A stretch of DNA of 64,000 nt from Haloarcula halophila. Its GTDB lineage: Archaea > Halobacteriota > Halobacteria > Halobacteriales > Haloarculaceae. Positions 39,657-50,243 of this stretch are shown here, piece after piece. Below the pieces are notes generated by a model. The model saw only the letters and a program-made list of their open reading frames with translations. It had not been told where the DNA came from and did no database searches. Position 1 is the first letter of the stretch. Each line of letters starts with the position of its first letter. Where the stretch lies: assembly GCF_029278565.1 (NCBI RefSeq), contig NZ_CP119561.1, positions 1-64,000 of the forward strand, given 5' to 3'. A program made the translations under genes and the position numbers.

Positions 39657-41684
39657 ATGACTACTGAGGACGTCGACCAGAAAGCACTCGACGTCTTTCC
39701 CGGACGCGTCGTCCGGAAGGATCTCGTTCAGGACATCAAATCTGGCGCGAACGTACCCACCTACGTTCTGGAGTACCTTATCGGGCAGTACTGCGCCACG
39801 GATGATGAGGAATCACTTGAGGAGGGACTCGAAAAGGTCAAAGAGATTCTGTCGAAGCACTTCGTCAGGCCTGACGAAGCCGAATTCGTAAAAAGCGAAG
39901 TGCGCGAACGAGGGCGCTACCGGGTCATCGACAAGGTGAACGTCCGACTCGACGAGCAACAGGATGCCTACATCGGATCGTTCGTGAATCTCGGCCTGAG
40001 CGATGTGGAGATCAACGAGCATCTCGTCAGTAAACATCCCAAGCTCCTCGGCGGCGGTGTGTGGGCTATCATCGACCTGGAATACCTCCCCGATAACGCA
40101 AACAGTCCGAAGAGCCTGTTCGGAATCGACTCGTTCAAACCGATTCAGGTTTCGAATCTCGACCTCGACCAGCTGAAGGACCGTCGCCGTGAATTCACGC
40201 GCGACGAATGGCTTGACCTCCTGCTCCAAAGCATTGGATACGATCCTTCCGCATTTTCGGAGCGCGAGAAGTTCCTCTTCCTCACTCGATGTATTCCGCT
40301 CGTTGAGTCGAACTACAACTATGTCGAGCTGGGTCCCCGTGGAACCGGGAAGAGCTACCTGTATCGGGAGATTAGCCCGCACTCCATCCTCATCTCCGGC
40401 GGTAAGACGACCGTTGCAAAGCTCTTCCTGAATCTCAACACCGGTCGGATTGGCCTCGTCGGCCGCTGGGACGTCGTCGCCTTCGACGAAGTCGGTGGGC
40501 TCCAGTTCAGCGACTCCGAAGCAGTCCAGATGCTCAAGGACTACATGGAGTCCGGGAGCTTCTCCCGCGGAACTGAAGAGCTCACTGCACAGGCTTCGAT
40601 GGTCTACGTCGGAAACATCGACCTCGACGTCGAAGGCGTTCTCAAGAGCTCCCATCTCTTTGAACCGTTCCCCGAGGATATGCAGGATCTCGCCCTTATC
40701 GACCGCTTCCACTACTATCTTCCCGGATGGGAAGTTCCGAAGATGCGCTCCGAGTTCTTCGGTGACCAGTTCGGATTTATCGTGGACTACTTCGCCGAAT
40801 TCGTGCGCGAACTCCGAAAGGAATCCTACAGCGACGTGATCAACGAGGAGTTTGCATTCGGCGATCACCTGAACCAACGAGACGAAAGGGCTGTCCGGAA
40901 AACCGTCTCTGGTCTGCTCAAATTACTTCACCCGCATGGGGAGTACACCAAGGAAGAACTCCGCGAATACCTGGAATTCGCAATGGAGGGCCGGAGAAGG
41001 GTGAAGGAGCAACTGAAGCGGATGGGAGGAATGGAATATCGAGCAGTGGAGTTCTCGTACCTCGATCTTGAGACGAAAGAGGAAATCTACGTGCCGGTTC
41101 CGGAGGAGGCCGATGAGACACTCATTCCCCCAGGAACACAGCAACCTGGGACGGTTTACACAATCGGGAACAGCGAGGGTCGCCACGCACCATTCCGAAT
41201 TGAAACACAGGCACTCCCAGGATCAGGTAAGACGAATATCTCGGGGACTCCGGGAAGTGACATGAAAGAATCGTTCGAAACGGCGTGCGATTATCTCCAG
41301 GCAAATATGCGAGAACTCCGCCGCGATGAGACGCTGGAAGAGTACAACATTAATGTTCAAGTGCTCAATCCCTCCGACGCAAACGAGGGCGGCGAGACGA
41401 GTGTCGGCTTGCTTGTAGGGATTGTTTCAGGTATTCTTGGCCGGCCTGTCCGCTCTCAGGCAGTTGTTCTGGGTGCTATGAGTTTGATGGGGGAGTTGGT
41501 CGCCGTGAGTTCTCTGGTCGACAAGCTACAATTAGCAGCAGATTCCGGGGCTAAGACAGTGTTACTGCCAGCCAAAAACAAGGAGGATATGGCGAAGATA
41601 CCGGACGAGCTTCTCGATCAGCTTCAGCTTGTCTTCTACACAGATCCACTTGACGCCGCTAGCAAGGCGATTCAGATAGACTGA
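39657..41684 (+). CDS. brxL: BrxL Lon-like AAA+ protein
   Basis: The 675-residue protein has the BrxL N-terminus (VFPGRVVRKDLVQDIKSGAN, VPTYVLEYLIGQYC), Walker A VELGPRGTGKSYLYRE (residues ~225) and Walker B-like WDVVAFDEVGGLQFSD. The C-terminal Lon-type domain reads NEGGETSVGLLVGIVSGILG and MSLMGELVAVSSLVDKLQLA; the Ser is present but the usual Lys position carries Val, so peptidase activity is doubtful. In type 1 BREX, BrxL is the last core gene and is needed for phage restriction. It lies 123 nt after pglZ. Confidence 0.92.
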   Translation: MTTEDVDQKALDVFPGRVVRKDLVQDIKSGANVPTYVLEYLIGQYCATDDEESLEEGLEKVKEILSKHFVRPDEAEFVKSEVRERGRYRVIDKVNVRLDEQQDAYIGSFVNLGLSDVEINEHLVSKHPKLLGGGVWAIIDLEYLPDNANSPKSLFGIDSFKPIQVSNLDLDQLKDRRREFTRDEWLDLLLQSIGYDPSAFSEREKFLFLTRCIPLVESNYNYVELGPRGTGKSYLYREISPHSILISGGKTTVAKLFLNLNTGRIGLVGRWDVVAFDEVGGLQFSDSEAVQMLKDYMESGSFSRGTEELTAQASMVYVGNIDLDVEGVLKSSHLFEPFPEDMQDLALIDRFHYYLPGWEVPKMRSEFFGDQFGFIVDYFAEFVRELRKESYSDVINEEFAFGDHLNQRDERAVRKTVSGLLKLLHPHGEYTKEELREYLEFAMEGRRRVKEQLKRMGGMEYRAVEFSYLDLETKEEIYVPVPEEADETLIPPGTQQPGTVYTIGNSEGRHAPFRIETQALPGSGKTNISGTPGSDMKESFETACDYLQANMRELRRDETLEEYNINVQVLNPSDANEGGETSVGLLVGIVSGILGRPVRSQAVVLGAMSLMGELVAVSSLVDKLQLAADSGAKTVLLPAKNKEDMAKIPDELLDQLQLVFYTDPLDAASKAIQID

Positions 41685-41748
41685 ACGCGGCAAGAGACCT
41701 CCGAGCCGGTGATCTGGTGAATAGCGCTCGTTGAGGGAATTCTAGATT

Positions 41749-41760
41749 CCTTTTATATCT
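41749..41760 (+). promoter_or_regulatory. TATA-like element upstream of the AddB-like gene
   Basis: CCTTTTATATCT lies 90 nt before the ATG at 41842, in the 157-nt gap after brxL. Transcription of the addB-addA pair may thus start here as well as by read-through from BREX. Confidence 0.35.
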
Positions 41761-41841
41761 CCGTGAGCAAATTATGGTGCTCCTAAGCTGTCAGTCTCGC
41801 CAAGAGTGAAGTGAGACCGATATCTTGGTAGGGAGTGTTCG

Positions 41842-44800
41842 ATGGATTCAACGCTTCTCACCGGTCCGAAACACGCCCAATTGGAACAACGGGCATTTCA
41901 GCGGGCTGATGACATTGCAACCGATTCGCTGGGGAGTATCCTCTACATAACGCGGAACGACGCTCGCCGGAGTATGGTCGAGGACCGCTGGGCCGCATCC
42001 CACGAACCCCTCCGTCTTCGTGCCGAGACGCTCGATGCGGTCGTTCGGGAGTGGTATGAGCATCTCCACGGTCCGGTTCAACCCCTCTCCGGGCAGCTGA
42101 ACCGCCGGCTGGCGGAGTACGCGCTTGACAGAACCACAGCCGAAACAGATGGAGATGGTGCACTCGCCGGCGAACCGGCCTCTGCCGCTCTCGCTGACTC
42201 GTTCAGTAGCCGCTTCTCACTCTTCGACGACGCCGGCGTCGGGACCGCTGACGCGCTCGTAGCGGAATTCAAGGGCTCCGCTCTCGATGACCGTATTGCG
42301 AAAGCCACTGTCGACGCGTACCGACACTACCGGAATCTCCACGCTGACAACGTCGACGAGTGGGTCTGTACTCGGGGAGAGATGTTCGACGCCGTCGCGA
42401 CGACGGAGCAGTCACTCTCAACATTCTCCCCGGAACTGGATGTCGTCCTCCTCTCCGGATATCACGAGTTCCGTCCTGTCGAACGCCGCCTCATCGAACG
42501 CCTCGCCGACGAACTTCCGATGATCGCACTGCTGCCGCTCCACCAGGATGGCCGGAGCGGAGTCGACGCCGTTGCGGAAGATGCGCTGGATGTCTACGAA
42601 GCGCTGGACTTTGAGGCAGTAGAACTCGAACCCCTCAACGAGTCAGGGCGGGCCTTCGGAACGATTACCGAGGCGCTCTACCGCCCGGACCCGGACACTG
42701 TCCCTGCTCCAGACACTCTGCGATGGCGTGAACTCCCGACGCCCGAGCGCGAGGTTCGCTTCGTCGCTCGTGAACTCCGGACTGAGTTAGCCAGTGGTCG
42801 CGACCCCGACGACCTGGCCGTCGTCGTCCCGGGGACCGAGGCCTATTCGGGGTACGTCGAGGACACGTTCGATACGTTCGACATCCCGCACGTCACGACT
42901 GCCGCCTCACAGCTGAACCGGACGTTCACCGGAAGCGTTGTACACGACCTCCTAAACCTCGCTGAACCGGACCCGCGGGCCGAGGACCTCACGTCCCTGT
43001 TAGCGAATCCATTGGTCAACGTCGTCGACACCGACCAAGCCAACGCCGTCACGGCAGCTGCTCGCCGGCGCGACACGGTTTCTGTATCACCCCTGCTCGA
43101 TGACGTCGACGACCAGGCGGCGGCACTGATCGAGGAGCTGCTGGCCACGCTAGAGACGCTCCAAACAGGCGACGTTGAGGATGCGACCGAGACGCTCCGA
43201 CGACTGTTGGACGAACGGTTCGACCTGGAGGCGGCGACGGAGGATTACGCCAGCGGCGCCGAGCAAGCCGTCGAACAGCGAGCCTACGACCTCGTGGACG
43301 AGGTCCTCTCCTCGTTCGAGTCGCTGGCGGCAGTCAATAGCGACCTCTCTCCGTTGGCACTGTTCACCCGTGCGTTCGATGGCGTGCCGATTCGGGTTCC
43401 ACAGCGCGCTGCTGGCGGTCACGTTGAGGTGATGGGGCTGCTCGACGCCCGGATGCGCTCGTTCGAGAAGGTGTTCCTCGTGGGCCTGACGAGCGAGCAT
43501 TTCCCGGTAACGCCGGAACGCCCGGCCTTCTTCGAGGAGATGACCGACGCCCATCCGCGGTTCGACACTGGCGACGAGCGCCTCCGGGGGCGCTATCTCT
43601 TCGCGACGCTCCTCGCGAACGTCGACGAACTCACGATCACCACACAAGAGACGGGCGATGACGAATCCGCCGTCGTCCGGTCGCCGGTGCTCGACGAACT
43701 CCAGCGCGTAACAGGTATCGAACCCGAAGACGGCGTCGATGACCGCGTGGGCTCCCGCGAAGACCTTCAGCGGCACGTCGCCGCAACAACGAACCGGCGT
43801 GCGGCAGTCAGCCACGCCGGCGACCGAGGTGACCTCTCCCCCGAGCAGACCAAGCGCACGGATCGGGGACTCCACTGTGCGGACAACAGGGGAACGGCTG
43901 GCCTCTCCGAACACGACGGCGTGTTAGAACCCGAGACCGTAGCTGAGGTCTATCCTCCGTCGGAACGAGAACCCTACAGCGCGAGTCGGATCGAGCGATA
44001 CGTCGAGTGTGGGTTCAAGTTCTACGCCGACGAAGTGCTCGGAATCGAGGATCCCGACGACGTCGAGGTCGTCCCTACGCCCCTCGAAACCGGATCGTAC
44101 GTCCACGACGTCCTCGAACGGTTCTTCGCGGATCTACAGGACGAAACCGAAGATGATGTCGACCTCACCGAGTTCGACCGGAACGACCTGGCGATACACC
44201 TTCGCGAGATTGCTGTCGAAGAACTCCGGGATGCTGACTTTGAGTACGACGGCCTGTTCTACGAACGGTGGAAGGCGGAGCTGTTCGCGGGCCTGGGTGA
44301 CGGCGAGAGTGCTCCGTACGAGGCCGGGAGCAAACCTCACGACGCACCGGAACAGGGGTTGTTCGCTACCTTCCTCGACAACGAACTCTCGCGGGACGGC
44401 GCTGACCGCCCACACTTGTTCGAGGCCCCGTTCGGCGAGGGACTTCCCGACTCGGATGCTGGGCCGTTCACAGTTGAGCGACCGGACGGCTCGACTGTCT
44501 CGATTCGGGGTTACATCGACCGCGTTGACGTGAATCGGAATGGCGAACAACCGACGCTCACGCTCTACGACTACAAGACTGGGCGAGCACCGTATATGAC
44601 GAAGACGACCGGCGGCACGAAGTTCCAGCTCCCTATCTATCTGCTTGCTGCGGCCAACGTCGTCGACGGTGACCTGTTCGCGGAGGGCTCGCTCTCGGCG
44701 ACGTACTATCAGGTGCGACCGCCAAACGACCTCAAGGTTCCACGCGGCGTCGAATCGAAGTTCGATTCAGAGGTCGAACTCCGCCGGTTCCTGAACGATG

Positions 44801-45036
44801 TCGTTCCGGAGTGGTTGGGCCAGATCGACGAGGCGATCAGCAACGGACGGTTCCACACGACGCTTCTCTCGGCCAGCGGAGCGAACTGCCGATACTGTGA
44901 CTACCGTCGGGCGTGCGATGTCCGCCATCACCGCAAGCGGGAGTTCGTCGACGCGGTTCACAAGGACGACGCAGCGTACGTTCCGCTGCGTGTTCGCGAC
45001 GACGAGGACATCGAGACGGTGATGAGCGATGACTGA
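41842..45036 (+). CDS. addB: AddB-like helicase-nuclease subunit with Fe-S cluster cysteines
   Basis: The 1064-residue protein opens LLTGPKHAQLEQRAFQ, a degenerate P-loop, and contains UvrD-like motifs in weak form (RRLIERLADELPMIALLP). The C-terminal third is a PD-(D/E)XK nuclease: YSASRIERYVECGFKFYADE carries the first Cys, LTLYDYKTGRAPY is the catalytic D-YK, and CRYCDYRRAC supplies three more Cys, the pattern of a 4Fe-4S staple as in AddB. It overlaps the next gene by 8 nt. With AddA-like it would form a DNA end-resection machine; adjacency suggests it cooperates with BREX. Confidence 0.85.
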   Translation: MDSTLLTGPKHAQLEQRAFQRADDIATDSLGSILYITRNDARRSMVEDRWAASHEPLRLRAETLDAVVREWYEHLHGPVQPLSGQLNRRLAEYALDRTTAETDGDGALAGEPASAALADSFSSRFSLFDDAGVGTADALVAEFKGSALDDRIAKATVDAYRHYRNLHADNVDEWVCTRGEMFDAVATTEQSLSTFSPELDVVLLSGYHEFRPVERRLIERLADELPMIALLPLHQDGRSGVDAVAEDALDVYEALDFEAVELEPLNESGRAFGTITEALYRPDPDTVPAPDTLRWRELPTPEREVRFVARELRTELASGRDPDDLAVVVPGTEAYSGYVEDTFDTFDIPHVTTAASQLNRTFTGSVVHDLLNLAEPDPRAEDLTSLLANPLVNVVDTDQANAVTAAARRRDTVSVSPLLDDVDDQAAALIEELLATLETLQTGDVEDATETLRRLLDERFDLEAATEDYASGAEQAVEQRAYDLVDEVLSSFESLAAVNSDLSPLALFTRAFDGVPIRVPQRAAGGHVEVMGLLDARMRSFEKVFLVGLTSEHFPVTPERPAFFEEMTDAHPRFDTGDERLRGRYLFATLLANVDELTITTQETGDDESAVVRSPVLDELQRVTGIEPEDGVDDRVGSREDLQRHVAATTNRRAAVSHAGDRGDLSPEQTKRTDRGLHCADNRGTAGLSEHDGVLEPETVAEVYPPSEREPYSASRIERYVECGFKFYADEVLGIEDPDDVEVVPTPLETGSYVHDVLERFFADLQDETEDDVDLTEFDRNDLAIHLREIAVEELRDADFEYDGLFYERWKAELFAGLGDGESAPYEAGSKPHDAPEQGLFATFLDNELSRDGADRPHLFEAPFGEGLPDSDAGPFTVERPDGSTVSIRGYIDRVDVNRNGEQPTLTLYDYKTGRAPYMTKTTGGTKFQLPIYLLAAANVVDGDLFAEGSLSATYYQVRPPNDLKVPRGVESKFDSEVELRRFLNDVVPEWLGQIDEAISNGRFHTTLLSASGANCRYCDYRRACDVRHHRKREFVDAVHKDDAAYVPLRVRDDEDIETVMSDD

Positions 45037-48000
45037 GGAACCCGAGGAGATTCAGCTCACGGAGGAACAGGAGGACGCGCTCGTCCAGGGCCGGAACGTC
45101 GCGATCACTGCCGGCGCCGGGACAGGGAAGACGACAACGCTCACCGAGCGGTACGTCACGATACTGGCCGAGAACCCGTCACTCACGCCGGAGAACATCG
45201 TCACGATCACCTTCACACGAAAGGCTGCTGCCGAACTGACCGAGCGCGTTCGGGAGGAGGTGTACGATCGGCTCGAGGCTGTCGACTCACCAGAGGCCTA
45301 CCACCGCTGGCGAAACGTCCTCGACGATCTGGAGGACGGCTATGTCCACACCATTCACGCGTTCTGTACCCGGCTCTTGCGAGAACGGGCCGTCGAGGCT
45401 CCGGTCCCGCTCGGCTTCGACGTGCTCGACGAAGACGGCGCCGCGACACTCCAACGCGAAGTCGTGACGGAGTTCCTCGAACGCAACCAGGACGATGACG
45501 ACGTGGAGCTCCTTGCCCAGCTCTGGAGTCGCGACCAGTTGGTCGATGTACTCACTGGACTACTCGATGAGCGCCCACAGAGCGAGGCTGTCCTCGAGGC
45601 GTGGCGTGACGCCGAAGTCGACGACTACGTCGATATCTGCTGGGAGGTCGTTTGTGATCTCGACGTTGCCGACGCTCGACAGACGCTGTATGCGGACGGA
45701 CTCCTTGAGCAGCTACGCACGGTTGCGGGCCGTGTCGACCGCGAGGGCGCTATCGCCGACGAAGACGGTCTTCGAGCCTACCGGACCTTCACCGAAGTCG
45801 CGACCACACTCTCGGCCGACCCGGAGGAAAGTGATCCTCGCGACTGTCAACGGGCAATCCTCGACCTCTACGAGGCCTGTGAGAAGAAGAACGGTGGCCT
45901 GTACAGCAGTTCGGGGTACGTCGTCGGTGACCGGGACGATTGGGGTGAGTACGGTGACGTCTACGACGACCTGAAGGACGCTATCGACGCGGTCATCGCG
46001 GCCGTCGAACCGCACGCGGATGCAGTCGAGACGACGCCGGGGGAGCTGGAAGCGAATAGCGCTCACTACGCGCTGGCTCTGATGCGGGTCTTCGACGACG
46101 TCCTCGCAACCTACACCGACGAGAAGGAGCGACGCGATACGCTCGACTTCCCCGACGTGATCGAGACAACGCTTGAGTTCCTGCGAGCGAACGATGCCGT
46201 CACGGAGCGGCTCCGAGAGCAGTTTGCGGCCGTGATGGTCGACGAGTTTCAGGACACGGACCCGCGTCAGTGGGAGTTGGTCAAGCTCCTCACGGGCGTT
46301 GACGAGCAGGCGGCGTCGAACGTCTTCCTGGTCGGCGACGAGAAACAGAGCATCTACGGATTCCGTGGGGCCGACGTGACGACGTTCGGGGATGCGCGCA
46401 GAGAACTCCAGACCGTCAACGAGGCTCGTGGGGTTGACGACGTTCCCGACAGCGATGCCGAGAGTCCGACCGCCCTCGAACTCTCCGGGAATTTCCGGAC
46501 GCTGGACGAGCCGTTATCATTCCTGAACGAGCTCTTCGAGTACCTGTTCCAACCAGAAGGTGATACCCACGAACCCTACGAAGCGCCACCTCAGGGACTG
46601 AGTACGCAGCGCGACCGTGTTGAGGACATCGAGGGACTGACCGGGAGTGTCGAGTATCTTGCTGTCCCAGACGACGCCGATACGGCAGCGGAGCTCTTCG
46701 GCGACGACCATCCGGTCGCCGAAGGCGCGCTGGACCACACTATCGAGGCCGAGGCGCAAGCGCTCGCTGCTCGACTGACCCACCTGTTCGACGATCCGCC
46801 GACAGTCCAAGACCCCGATACAGGTGTCCATCGCGACGCTACGCCGGACGACACGGCAATCCTCCTCCGCCGGCGAACCCATTTGGATCGGTATCAGCGC
46901 GCCCTTGAGGAGTACGACATCCCCTACACTGTCGTCGGTGGCGTCGGGTTCTACGATACGCCTGAGGTCCAGGCGCTCACGAACCTGCTTCGAGTACTCG
47001 GTGATCCACAGGACGACGTCTCCCTCTACGGGGTGCTTCGGTCGCCGCTGTTCGGATTCGCGGATGATCGCCTCGCACCGGCGGTCGCAGAGGCTGATTC
47101 AGTGTGGGACGCGCTCGCCGAGACGGACGATCCACAGCTCGCGGACGCGTTCGACCTCCTCACAACGTGGCGGACTCTCAGCGGCTGTGCGACGCCGTCC
47201 GAAGATGGCGTCCTCCCGTGGAACCGCCTGCTGTCCCGGGTGATCGACGACACCGGGTATCTGGCAAGTGTGAGTGCAGATGAACGCGGTCGACAGGCCG
47301 TCGCGAACGTCGAGAAGTTCCGCGACCAGGTCCGTACTTGGAGCGAGAATGGTGTTCACACAGCTGCCGGGTTGCTCCACCGGATCGACCGCCAAGCCGA
47401 GATCGACCCTCGTGAGGGGAGGCAGATATTCCGGGTGACGCCGAGGGCGTCCGGATTATGACGATCCATTCCGCGAAGGGACTTGAGTTCCCGATCGTCA
47501 CCGTCCCCGATCTCGGGAGTGATCTCAACTTCGGTCGGTCCGTCGACGACCATGGCTACGTTCGACTCGTGGACGGAACTGATGACGCGCCGCCGGTGCC
47601 GGCGGTCGGCGGGCCGAATCCGGGCGATGCGTTCTCCATCGAGAAGACGGCCGTCCACGAGTACGCCGACCGACGGTCACGTCCACAGGAGCGGGCGGAG
47701 TCGAAACGCCTCCTCTACGTAGCGTGTACACGAACGCGGGATCACCTCCTTCTCTGCGGCACGCACGACATCGGTGTCGACGAGTCCGATACAATCGAAC
47801 TCGGCGAGCCTGCAGCCTTCGACGACGCAGACCGGTGGCGCGACTGGTTACAGCCAGCCCTCCTCGACGGAGCACTCGTCGGCGAGGCGGTTCGTGACGG
47901 ACAGGCCCGTGCTGAGATAGATGGAGCCAGCTATACTGTTCGCAGACCGCCGCGCCCAGTAGACTGGTACACCGACGACGACGCTGTTGATTCAGCGCCG

Positions 48001-48663
48001 GAGATATCGATTCCGTCACCGCCGTCGTTAGCGCCGGCGAAACGGATCGCGGCTACGACCCTCGTGAATGCGGTGGCGGATGCGTCTCCAGACGGTCACA
48101 GTTACTCTCAGCGTGAGGAGTCGGCCGGCCTGAGTCCAACGACGTTTGGGACGGTCGTCCACCGGATCAACGAACTTCGTCCACCGAGAGACGAGTGGAC
48201 CACCCTGATCCGTCGTTTGAGTCAGATGGCTGGTGAGGAGCCGACAGAATCGGACCTCCGTGATGCTGTCAACCACGCTGCAGATGCAGTCGAATTTGTT
48301 GATCACATCGAGTCCGATACCCAGCTTCAGAATATTTACGACGAATACTCTGTTGTCGCTCGAATCGATGAGTCGCGGATTGTCGGTGATATCGACCGGC
48401 TGCTCGTCACGCCGGACGCATTCCACATTATCGACTACAAGACCAACGACCTCTCAGCTACGACATCGGATGAACTCGCGGAGCACTATCGACCACAGAT
48501 GCTCGCGTACGCTCTCGCCCTCCTCCAACATGACCGGAACCGTGACGTACGAGCTTCACTCCGGTTTACTGACAAGGGGATAGAGGAGCGATTCCATTGG
48601 GTGCCGGATCAGATGACGGAGATTGAATCTGAACTACGGTCAATGGTGGATTTGGTAGATTAA
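45029..48663 (+). CDS. addA: AddA/RecB-like helicase-nuclease, one frameshift in a G run
   Basis: The UvrD-type helicase core shows NVAITAGAGTGKTTTLTERY (Walker A), FTRKAAAELTERVREEV, AVMVDEFQDTDPRQWELV (Walker B) and FLVGDEKQSIYGFRGADV. Near 47415 the frame must gain a G (GAGGGGAGG) to give EGEADIPGDAEGVRIMTIHS and the helicase motif MTIHSAKGLEFPIV. The C-terminal nuclease domain includes IVGDIDRLLVTP and FHIIDYKTNDLS. At ~1210 residues the combined protein is AddA-sized. It overlaps the AddB-like gene by 8 nt. Confidence 0.88.
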
Positions 48664-48727
48664 GCCCCGTTTTCGCCAATACGCTCACCTCGCGATAGAT
48701 CTGGACGAACCCTGGGTGGGAGTCTCT

Positions 48728-49017
48728 GAGAAACGAACAGAACGAACGAAACGAACGCATCGAGAGTGTTTCGCGTAATGAACGAATTTACCGGAACGAG
48801 CTGGTCCGACGCTGAAACAGAGAGTGTTCGGTGAACGTAACGAACAAAACGAGCGAAATGAATGATGTGATAGGAATGAACGAATTATACTCAACGAGTG
48901 GAACGAACAGTTGGTTTTAACATTGTAGTAATCCTCTCACCGAGTGAAACACCCTCACCGAACGCACCGAACTAAACGACCAAAACGAACGAAACGAACA
49001 TAACGAGCGAAACGAAG
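48728..49017. repeat. AACGA-type pentamer-periodic repeats upstream of parA (centromere-like)
   Basis: The 357-nt region without a gene (48664-49020) contains AACGAACGAAACGAACG at ~48733-48749, AACGAGCGAAATGAATG at ~48848-48864 and AACGAACGAAACGAACATAACG at ~48984 onward, plus many single AACGA units, all in 5-nt steps. Directly upstream of a ParA gene this is the position of a partition centromere (parS). The same repeat recurs inside the partner gene. Confidence 0.6.
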
Positions 49018-49020
49018 ATA

Positions 49021-49839
49021 ATGACCGACACCAATACCGCACGAATCACGGTGGCGAATCAGAAAGGGGGCGCGGGGAAAACAACCGACGTCATTCATAC
49101 TGGCGGCGCACTCGCCGCCCGAGGCCACGACGTCCTCCTGGTCGATATCGATTATCACGGCGGGCTCACCTGCTCGCTTGGCTACAACGACCTGTACTAC
49201 GATACCGACCGTACGACGCTGTTCGACGTCCTTGACTTCGACCAGATGGAGTCGGTGAACGACATCATCGTCGAGCACGAGGAATTCGACATCCTTCCCG
49301 CCAGCGAGAAACTCGCGAACAACAAGAACATCCAGACGCTGCTTGAGGCGCCGAAGAGTCGCGAGCGGTTGGAGATGACACTCGACGAGCTCGAGAAGGA
49401 CTACGACTACATCATCGTCGACACGCCGCCATCACTGAACGTCCTCACCGACAACGCCCTCGTCGCGACCGGCAACGTCGTCATCCCCGTCATTCCCGAG
49501 AAGCTCAACGCCAACAGCCTCCAGATTTTCGCAAAGCAGCTGAGCTCCCTCGAACAGGCGTACGGAGACATCAATCGGCTCGCAATTGTCTGTAACCGTG
49601 TCGAGCAGAACGCTGAACACCGCGACACCATCGAGGAGATCAAGTCGGCGTACTCCCTCCCGGTGTTCGAGATCCCGAAGCGGACCGACCTCTCCCAGTC
49701 GATCGGCGAGGGGGTGTCCGTCTTTGGCTTCGGCAAGGAGAACCAGCGCGTCGAGGATGCACGCGACCTGTTCAACGAGATTGCCGACCTGTTCGACGAG
49801 ACGTTTGACAAGACTGCTCCTGAGGAGGTGGAAGCATGA
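49021..49839 (+). CDS. parA: ParA/Soj partition ATPase
   Basis: The 272-residue protein has the deviant Walker A NQKGGAGKTTDVIHTGGAL (with the signature Lys upstream), Walker A' LLVDIDYHGGLTCSLGYN and Walker B YIIVDTPPSLNVL, as in type Ia/Ib ParA ATPases. It segregates the plasmid by ATP-driven DNA binding. The partner is the gene at 49836, whose ATG overlaps the ParA stop (4 nt). This supports the idea that the window is on a replicon that partitions itself. Confidence 0.92.
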   Translation: MTDTNTARITVANQKGGAGKTTDVIHTGGALAARGHDVLLVDIDYHGGLTCSLGYNDLYYDTDRTTLFDVLDFDQMESVNDIIVEHEEFDILPASEKLANNKNIQTLLEAPKSRERLEMTLDELEKDYDYIIVDTPPSLNVLTDNALVATGNVVIPVIPEKLNANSLQIFAKQLSSLEQAYGDINRLAIVCNRVEQNAEHRDTIEEIKSAYSLPVFEIPKRTDLSQSIGEGVSVFGFGKENQRVEDARDLFNEIADLFDETFDKTAPEEVEA

Positions 49840-50243
49840 GCGATGGCTGGGGTGATGCTTCCGGCATCGAGGGCAACTACGAGGAGGAGGACGATGAGGT
49901 CGAATCCAGCGAAACGAGTGAGGTGAGTGAAACGGTGGAAACCAGTTCATCGACCGAAACGACCGAATCGACTTCAACGAGTGAAACGAACGAAACGAGC
50001 AAAACGAAGACGAACATCAAGGACGAGTGGAATGGGCGGACGATCTACATTCCCGACGATGTCCTCGACGAGATGGAGGATACCTACCTCGAGTCCCAGC
50101 TAAAGCTCCGCAAGGCGGGCCAGGACGAGTTCAAGAAGAACCGCCACTTCTACCCGCTACTCGTTCAGTTCGGTGTTGAGGCGCTCTCTGAGGCGGATGC
50201 CGAGGAAATCCAGGCTCGGCTCTCGGAACTCGGCGACGAATGA
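49836..50243 (+). CDS. ParA partner protein, Ser/Glu/Thr-rich N-terminus
   Basis: The 135-residue protein has a low-complexity first 55 residues (ESSETSEVSETVETSSS, then ETTESTSTSETNETSKTK) and a folded C-terminal part (EWNGRTIYIPDDVLDEMEDT, then NRHFYPLLVQFGVEAL) that may be a ribbon-helix-helix-like DNA-binding domain. The DNA encoding the repetitive part is made of ACGA-type pentamers (GAAACGAACGAAACGAGC), the same motif as the array upstream of parA. It is probably the centromere-binding partner of ParA. Confidence 0.7.
   Translation: MSDGWGDASGIEGNYEEEDDEVESSETSEVSETVETSSSTETTESTSTSETNETSKTKTNIKDEWNGRTIYIPDDVLDEMEDTYLESQLKLRKAGQDEFKKNRHFYPLLVQFGVEALSEADAEEIQARLSELGDE

Noticed and set aside
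39813-40877. 354-residue minus-strand ORF inside brxL
   Set aside because: Antisense shadow of the AAA+ domain; composition is Val/Leu/Glu-biased as typical for such shadows.
48685-48894. Minus-strand ORF with RFVRSVRF repeats upstream of parA
   Set aside because: Repeat in the protein merely reflects the AACGA pentamer DNA repeats; no start context or similarity.
48728-49017. CRISPR-like repeats
   Set aside because: Repeats are pentamer-periodic without spacers of constant length; position before parA fits a centromere.
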